Source: CAINVV01 sp964506325 (lineage in GTDB: Bacteria; Bacteroidota; Bacteroidia; Bacteroidales; Prolixibacteraceae). From it: 57,231 bases of DNA. How positions within the stretch are numbered: position 1 is the stretch's first letter; each line of letters starts with the position of its first letter. The DNA lies in NCBI GenBank assembly GCA_964506325.1, contig CAZDLO010000013.1, positions 1 to 57,231 of the forward strand, given 5' to 3'. Positions 52,924 to 57,231 of the stretch are shown one piece after another. Below the pieces are notes generated by a model. The model had not been told where the DNA came from. It saw only the letters and a program-made list of their open reading frames with translations, and searched no databases. The translations under genes and the position numbers were made by a program.

Positions 52924-54813
52924 ATGAGAAAATGGCGTGTCGAAGATTCAGCTGAACTTTACAACATCAACGGATGGGGCATTAATTATTTTTCGATCAA
53001 CGAGAAAGGCCACGTTGCTGTAACACCCAGGAAAAACGGGGTATCGGTGGATCTGAAGGAACTTATCGAAGAGTTGCAGTTAAGGGATGTTTCCACTCCT
53101 GTTTTGCTGCGCTTCCCTGATATTCTCGACAGCCGGATTGAAAAAATGGCCAGCTGTTTTAAGATTGCTGCTGAAGAATACGGTTACAACGGCCAGAATC
53201 ACATCATATATCCCATCAAGGTGAACCAGATGAGGCCTGTTGTTGAAGAGATTGTCACCCATGGTAAAAAATTCAACATCGGACTTGAAGCCGGTTCGAA
53301 ACCAGAGCTGCATGCTGTTATCGCTATCAACACAGATAATGAATCCATCATTATCTGCAACGGTTACAAGGATGAAGACTACATAGAACTGGCCCTGCTC
53401 GCCCAGAAGATGGGACGCCGTATTTATCTCGTTATTGAGAAGCTGAGCGAGATGAAACTTATCGTCAAGATTGCCAAGAAATTCAAGATTAAGCCAAACC
53501 TGGGCATAAGGATCAAGCTTTCGAGCACAGGAAGCGGGAAATGGGAAGATTCGGGCGGCGACGGAAGCAAGTTCGGCCTTACCTCCAGTGAATTGCTGGA
53601 GGCACTCGACTATCTTGACAAGAACAAGATGAAGGATTGCCTGCACCTGGTTCATTTTCATATTGGCAGCCAGGTCAATAAAATACGAAGGATCAAGCTG
53701 GCCATGCGTGAGGCATCGCAGTTTTATGTCCAGATGCATAAGAACGGTTTCCTGATTGATTATGTTGACATCGGTGGCGGTTTGGGAGTCGATTACGACG
53801 GAACCAGGTCTTCCAGTGAGAGCAGTGTCAACTACAGTATCCAGGAGTATGTCAACGACGTCGTTTCAATCCTGGTGGATGTCAGCGAGAAAAATGCGAT
53901 ACCGCATCCCAACATCATCACCGAATCAGGACGCTCCCTGACGGCGCACCATTCCGTCCTGGTTTTCGAAGTACTTGAAACCACGACCCTTCCAACTTGG
54001 GATGATGATGAAGTTGTGAGTCCGGACGACCACGAACTGCTGCGCGAGCTCTATTCCCTGTGGGATACCCTCAACCAGTCGAGGATGCTGGAAACCTGGC
54101 ATGATGCACAGCAAATCCGGGAAGAAGCGCTCGACCGTTTCAGCCTGGGACTTCTGGATCTTGGCACCAGGGCCAAAATTGAAAGGTTGTTCTGGTCCAT
54201 AGCCAAGGAGACCTCTCAAATGGTAGCCGGGTTCAAGCACATTCCAGAGGAGTTTTCCACTTTGCCTAAATTACTGTCGGATAAATACTTCTGTAATTTC
54301 TCATTGTTTCAGTCGTTGCCAGATTCATGGGCCATTGACCAGATATTCCCGATAATCCCCCTCGACAGGCATGATGAGAAGCCTGACAGAACTGCCACCA
54401 TCCAGGATATAACCTGTGATTCGGACGGAAAGATCGAGAATTTCATCTCGGTCAGGAACCTCTCCTACAACCTGCCTGTGCATTCACTCAAGCCAAAGGA
54501 ACCCTATTATATGGGGGTATTCCTGGTAGGGGCTTATCAGGAAATCCTGGGTGACCTTCACAACCTTTTCGGGGATACCAATGCTGTGCATGTATCTGTG
54601 GATGACAAAGGGTATTCCATTGACCAGGTTATTGATGGTGAAACAGTTGCAGAAGTACTTGAGTATGTTCAGTACAGTCCGAAAAAGCTGGTTCGGACCG
54701 TCGAAACCTGGGTGACCTCATCTGTTAAATCAGGTATTATCTCCACCGAGGAAGGCAAGGAATTCTTATCCAACTACCGGTCGGGGTTGTATGGATATAC
54801 CTATCTGGAATAA
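52924..54813 (+). CDS. speA: Biosynthetic arginine decarboxylase SpeA
   Basis: PLP-dependent decarboxylation of arginine to agmatine, the first step of putrescine/spermidine synthesis through agmatine. The 629-residue protein matches the family length; Lys99 in IIYPIKVNQ is the PLP lysine, FNIGLEAGSKPEL, HFHIGSQ, VDIGGGLGVDYDG (phosphate-binding glycine loop) and ITESGRSLTAHH follow, and the C-terminal domain continues to LYGYTYLE. It has its own candidate promoter and is followed after 11 bases by the TonB-dependent receptor gene. Confidence 0.96.
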   Translation: MRKWRVEDSAELYNINGWGINYFSINEKGHVAVTPRKNGVSVDLKELIEELQLRDVSTPVLLRFPDILDSRIEKMASCFKIAAEEYGYNGQNHIIYPIKVNQMRPVVEEIVTHGKKFNIGLEAGSKPELHAVIAINTDNESIIICNGYKDEDYIELALLAQKMGRRIYLVIEKLSEMKLIVKIAKKFKIKPNLGIRIKLSSTGSGKWEDSGGDGSKFGLTSSELLEALDYLDKNKMKDCLHLVHFHIGSQVNKIRRIKLAMREASQFYVQMHKNGFLIDYVDIGGGLGVDYDGTRSSSESSVNYSIQEYVNDVVSILVDVSEKNAIPHPNIITESGRSLTAHHSVLVFEVLETTTLPTWDDDEVVSPDDHELLRELYSLWDTLNQSRMLETWHDAQQIREEALDRFSLGLLDLGTRAKIERLFWSIAKETSQMVAGFKHIPEEFSTLPKLLSDKYFCNFSLFQSLPDSWAIDQIFPIIPLDRHDEKPDRTATIQDITCDSDGKIENFISVRNLSYNLPVHSLKPKEPYYMGVFLVGAYQEILGDLHNLFGDTNAVHVSVDDKGYSIDQVIDGETVAEVLEYVQYSPKKLVRTVETWVTSSVKSGIISTEEGKEFLSNYRSGLYGYTYLE

Positions 54814-54824
54814 CCGCCGGACTC

Positions 54825-57227
54825 ATGGCCGGGTCAAATCATAACAGGCAGACCGCTTATTTTCCCGGATTCCCGGGCCTGCTACTTGCTTTTCTGCTGG
54901 TCGCCGGACCCATGTATGCCCAGTTGTATCTTCAGAATGTAAAAGGAACGCTCCGTGACCAGGAGACACAACTGCCTATTTCGGGGGTGGTACTTATCTT
55001 TACCGGCCAAAACAAGGAATACACGGCTTTTTCGGATGCCGGAGGGAATTTTAAAGTAAAGATTCCTCCGGGCCGTTGGAACATCCTGATTTCCCACCTG
55101 GGCTACAGTCCCAAAATCCTGCAGAACATTACGGTCAGCACCGGGAAGGAGGTAATCCTGGAGATCCCACTGGAAGCAAAAGTATTTGAAACACAGGAAG
55201 TGCTGGTCTCGGCAGGAACTCAATCCTGGCTGGCACCTTCCAGCGGGTCGAGTGTCAGGACGCTGCAAAGCCAGGATGCTGCCAGGTTTGCCGGGGGGTA
55301 TTACGATCCGTTGCGGATGGTGGCCAATTTTGCCGGGATAACAAGCGGAAACAGTGACGAGAGCAATGAGATTGTCGTGCGGGGGAATTCTCCGCGTGGG
55401 CTGCTGTGGCGGCTTGAAGGACTCGAAATTCCCAATCCCAACCATCTGTCGGGAGGAGTTGGCAACAATGGAGGAGCCTATTCCATGATTTCCACCGATG
55501 TGCTGGCCGATTTTGATTTTTATTCAGGCGCCTTTCCCGCCGAATATGGCAATGCCTTATCCGGGGTGATGGATCTCAGGCTGCGGAAGGGAAATACAGA
55601 CAAGTATGAATACGCCATCCAGCTTAGTGTTGTTGGAGCCCAAGCTGCCGCTGAAGGTCCGATTGGCCGATCGGGTGACAACTCCTTCCTTTTCAACGTG
55701 AGGTATGCCAATTTCGATGTACTGAAGAGATACGGCATTGTTGCCATCCAGGATTTGAGCATCATTCCAAGCTCACTGGACTGGACTTACAGGATGAATT
55801 TCCACAGGGATAAAATGGGTGACCTGGAGCTGTTCTCCGTTGGAGGGAAGAGCAGGGCGGGGAATGAGGCATCTGAAAACATTGCAGATATTAAAAAGGG
55901 GGTCAACAATGACGAATTCGTGGAGGAGGAGAGCCTCGCAGTAGCAGGAATCAAACACACGAAAAATTTCAAGGACGGCAAGACCTATATCCGCACCATC
56001 ATCGGCATTACCAGGTCGGATGAAAACTGGCATGAAGGAATCGTTGACACCAATTTTGTGCATAAAATCAACAAGCAGGACTGGTTTATTTCCCCCGTGC
56101 TAAGATCATCCGTGATGGTTAACAGGAAGCTGAACCTCAAAAATTCTGTGCGGGCCGGATTTGAATACCACCGCACCTTTTCCGATCTGTTCAGCATCAG
56201 GCGTCAATCTGCCCAGGTAGTTGACACCCTGGTCGACCGGAAGGCCCGGAGTTTTTATACACAGGCCTATGTGCAATGGAAATTCAAACCCGCAAATTTC
56301 TTTGAGCTGGTACCGGCCCTGCATTCGACCTATACCGGCATCAACAGGGAATTCATCCCTGAACCGCGGCTGGGGATGATCCTGAATTTCAGGGGAAACC
56401 ACTCCTTCAATTTTGGTACCGGTTTTTACTCCAGGCCCGAACCGGAACCCATCTACTATTTCAGGGTAAAAACAGGTGCAAAGACACGGGCACTCGTCAA
56501 CAGCGACCTCCAATGCACCAGGGCCTTTCATCTTGTTGCCGGTTACCGAAAATATTTTTCGAACGACCTTAAGGTCTCACTGGAAGGTTATTACCAGCAT
56601 TTGTACCATGTGCCGGTCGCTGTATCGGCAACGAATACCTTCTCGATGGTGAACATCTCGGAAGGCATGCCTGATATCGATCTGAACAACAGCGGATTAT
56701 CCGATAATAAAGGGTTTGAGCTCACGGTGGACAAGTCCTTTTCACACAACTATTATCTGCTGGCAACGATCTCGCTCTTCAATTCAGGGTACAGGGCCTC
56801 CAACAAGGAGTGGTACTCTACCTATTACAATTCCAATTACGTTTTCAACCTGGTTTGCGGCAAGGACTTCAAGGTTGGAAAATTCCGGCAGAATTCGTTG
56901 GGATTCAACCTGAGGAACATCGCGCGCGGAGGCTACCGTTACACGCCTGTTGATGAAGCCCTCAGTAAAAGCAGGAAAGCCATCGTCTATGATACGGATC
57001 AGACCTTTGGGGAGCATCTTCCTTTTTATGACAGGATGGATGCCGGAGTCAACTACAGGCTCAACAGGAAAAAATCATCTTTCAATTTCTCGCTTGATAT
57101 CCAGAATGCCACAAACCGCCACAATGTTTACAGGCGGAGTTTCAGTTATGCAAAGGGTGTGATTGTGCAGACCGACAAGAAGCTGATCGGTTTGGTTCCC
57201 ATCGCCGGTATCCGGTTTGATTTTTAA
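54825..57227 (+). CDS. TonB-dependent receptor with N-terminal carboxypeptidase-regulatory-like domain
   Basis: An outer-membrane active transporter of 800 residues, complete at both ends. A signal peptide (PGLLLAFLLVAGPMYAQ) is followed by a CarboxypepD_reg-like beta-sandwich (VKGTLRDQETQLPISGVVLIF to VILEIPLE), the plug domain (VRGNSPRGLLWRLEGLEIPNPNHL and DFYSGAFPAEYGNALSGVMDLRLR) and a 22-strand-type barrel ending IAGIRFDF with a terminal aromatic. No SusD gene follows, so it is probably not a SusC-type glycan importer; substrate unknown. The start is 11 bases after speA, so the two are likely cotranscribed. Confidence 0.92.
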   Translation: MAGSNHNRQTAYFPGFPGLLLAFLLVAGPMYAQLYLQNVKGTLRDQETQLPISGVVLIFTGQNKEYTAFSDAGGNFKVKIPPGRWNILISHLGYSPKILQNITVSTGKEVILEIPLEAKVFETQEVLVSAGTQSWLAPSSGSSVRTLQSQDAARFAGGYYDPLRMVANFAGITSGNSDESNEIVVRGNSPRGLLWRLEGLEIPNPNHLSGGVGNNGGAYSMISTDVLADFDFYSGAFPAEYGNALSGVMDLRLRKGNTDKYEYAIQLSVVGAQAAAEGPIGRSGDNSFLFNVRYANFDVLKRYGIVAIQDLSIIPSSLDWTYRMNFHRDKMGDLELFSVGGKSRAGNEASENIADIKKGVNNDEFVEEESLAVAGIKHTKNFKDGKTYIRTIIGITRSDENWHEGIVDTNFVHKINKQDWFISPVLRSSVMVNRKLNLKNSVRAGFEYHRTFSDLFSIRRQSAQVVDTLVDRKARSFYTQAYVQWKFKPANFFELVPALHSTYTGINREFIPEPRLGMILNFRGNHSFNFGTGFYSRPEPEPIYYFRVKTGAKTRALVNSDLQCTRAFHLVAGYRKYFSNDLKVSLEGYYQHLYHVPVAVSATNTFSMVNISEGMPDIDLNNSGLSDNKGFELTVDKSFSHNYYLLATISLFNSGYRASNKEWYSTYYNSNYVFNLVCGKDFKVGKFRQNSLGFNLRNIARGGYRYTPVDEALSKSRKAIVYDTDQTFGEHLPFYDRMDAGVNYRLNRKKSSFNFSLDIQNATNRHNVYRRSFSYAKGVIVQTDKKLIGLVPIAGIRFDF

Positions 57228-57231
57228 CCGC

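Noticed and set aside
53080..53739. 219-codon minus-strand frame
   Set aside because: Antisense to speA in its most conserved PLP-binding part; no support as a gene.
1..57231. tRNA, rRNA, CRISPR arrays, insertion sequences, prophage
   Set aside because: No cloverleaf-sized gap structures, direct repeat arrays, transposase or integrase frames were seen; all gaps between genes are under 300 bases.

Overview
This 57.2 kb window is chromosomal DNA from a member of the Bacteroidota, probably a Bacteroidales-like lineage. The evidence is SprA of the type IX secretion system, the ruvA-sprA linkage, ftsX-DUF3098-truB linkage, a sufBCDS-E-DUF59 operon, a glycogen cluster of the Bacteroides type (debranching enzyme, GT4, GH57, phosphorylase), MqnC of the futalosine menaquinone route, a GSCFA protein, and promoter candidates of the TAnnTTTG type. 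Coding density is high: no gap between genes exceeds 300 bases. I saw no rRNA, tRNA, CRISPR array, transposase, integrase or phage gene.

Layout. 1-4.5 kb (minus strand): truB, a small DUF3098 membrane protein, ftsX and a YfhO-type membrane protein. 4.6-11.2 kb: a cell-surface glycan cluster with an FkbM methyltransferase, a Wzx/MOP flippase split by one in-frame stop, a divergent GT2 glycosyltransferase, a SAM methyltransferase and two GT4 glycosyltransferases. By eye this part is more AT-rich than the right half. 11.3-13.0 kb: tsaB and a divergent orphan LytTR response regulator. 13.0-20.4 kb: glycogen/alpha-glucan operon, transcribed as debranching enzyme, GT4, GH57 and glgP, with a strong inverted repeat in front of glgP. 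20.5-24.9 kb: a GSCFA protein coupled to an alpha/beta hydrolase, then queG, an SRPBCC protein, a VOC protein and a methyltransferase. 24.9-26.9 kb: an exported GH106-like glycosidase. 27.0-32.8 kb: the SUF iron-sulfur cluster operon. 33.0-40.1 kb (plus strand): thiL, then a five-gene MacB-type export system (ATPase, two permeases, adaptor, TolC-like channel). 40.1-51.5 kb (minus strand): an M17 aminopeptidase, pdxA, ruvA, the 7.5 kb sprA and rnhB. 51.6-57.2 kb (plus strand): mqnC, speA and a complete TonB-dependent receptor.

How the genes work together. The glycogen genes form one storage-polymer pathway: elongation, debranching and phosphorolysis. The SUF operon mobilises sulfur (SufS/SufE), assembles clusters (SufBCD) and hands them on (DUF59); cluster-dependent enzymes in the window include QueG and MqnC. 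The glycan genes probably modify a surface polysaccharide, although the flippase break suggests this locus is decaying or variable. SprA exports T9SS cargo, and the exporter operon looks complete on its own.

I did not find a convincing new multi-gene system. The observations most worth a second look are the single nonsense codon in the flippase, an Asn in place of the expected catalytic Asp of the GH57 protein, the large hairpin between GH57 and glgP, the face-to-face sufB/thiL promoters, and the tightly coupled gene sets of unclear purpose (GSCFA-hydrolase; methyltransferase-VOC-SRPBCC-QueG).
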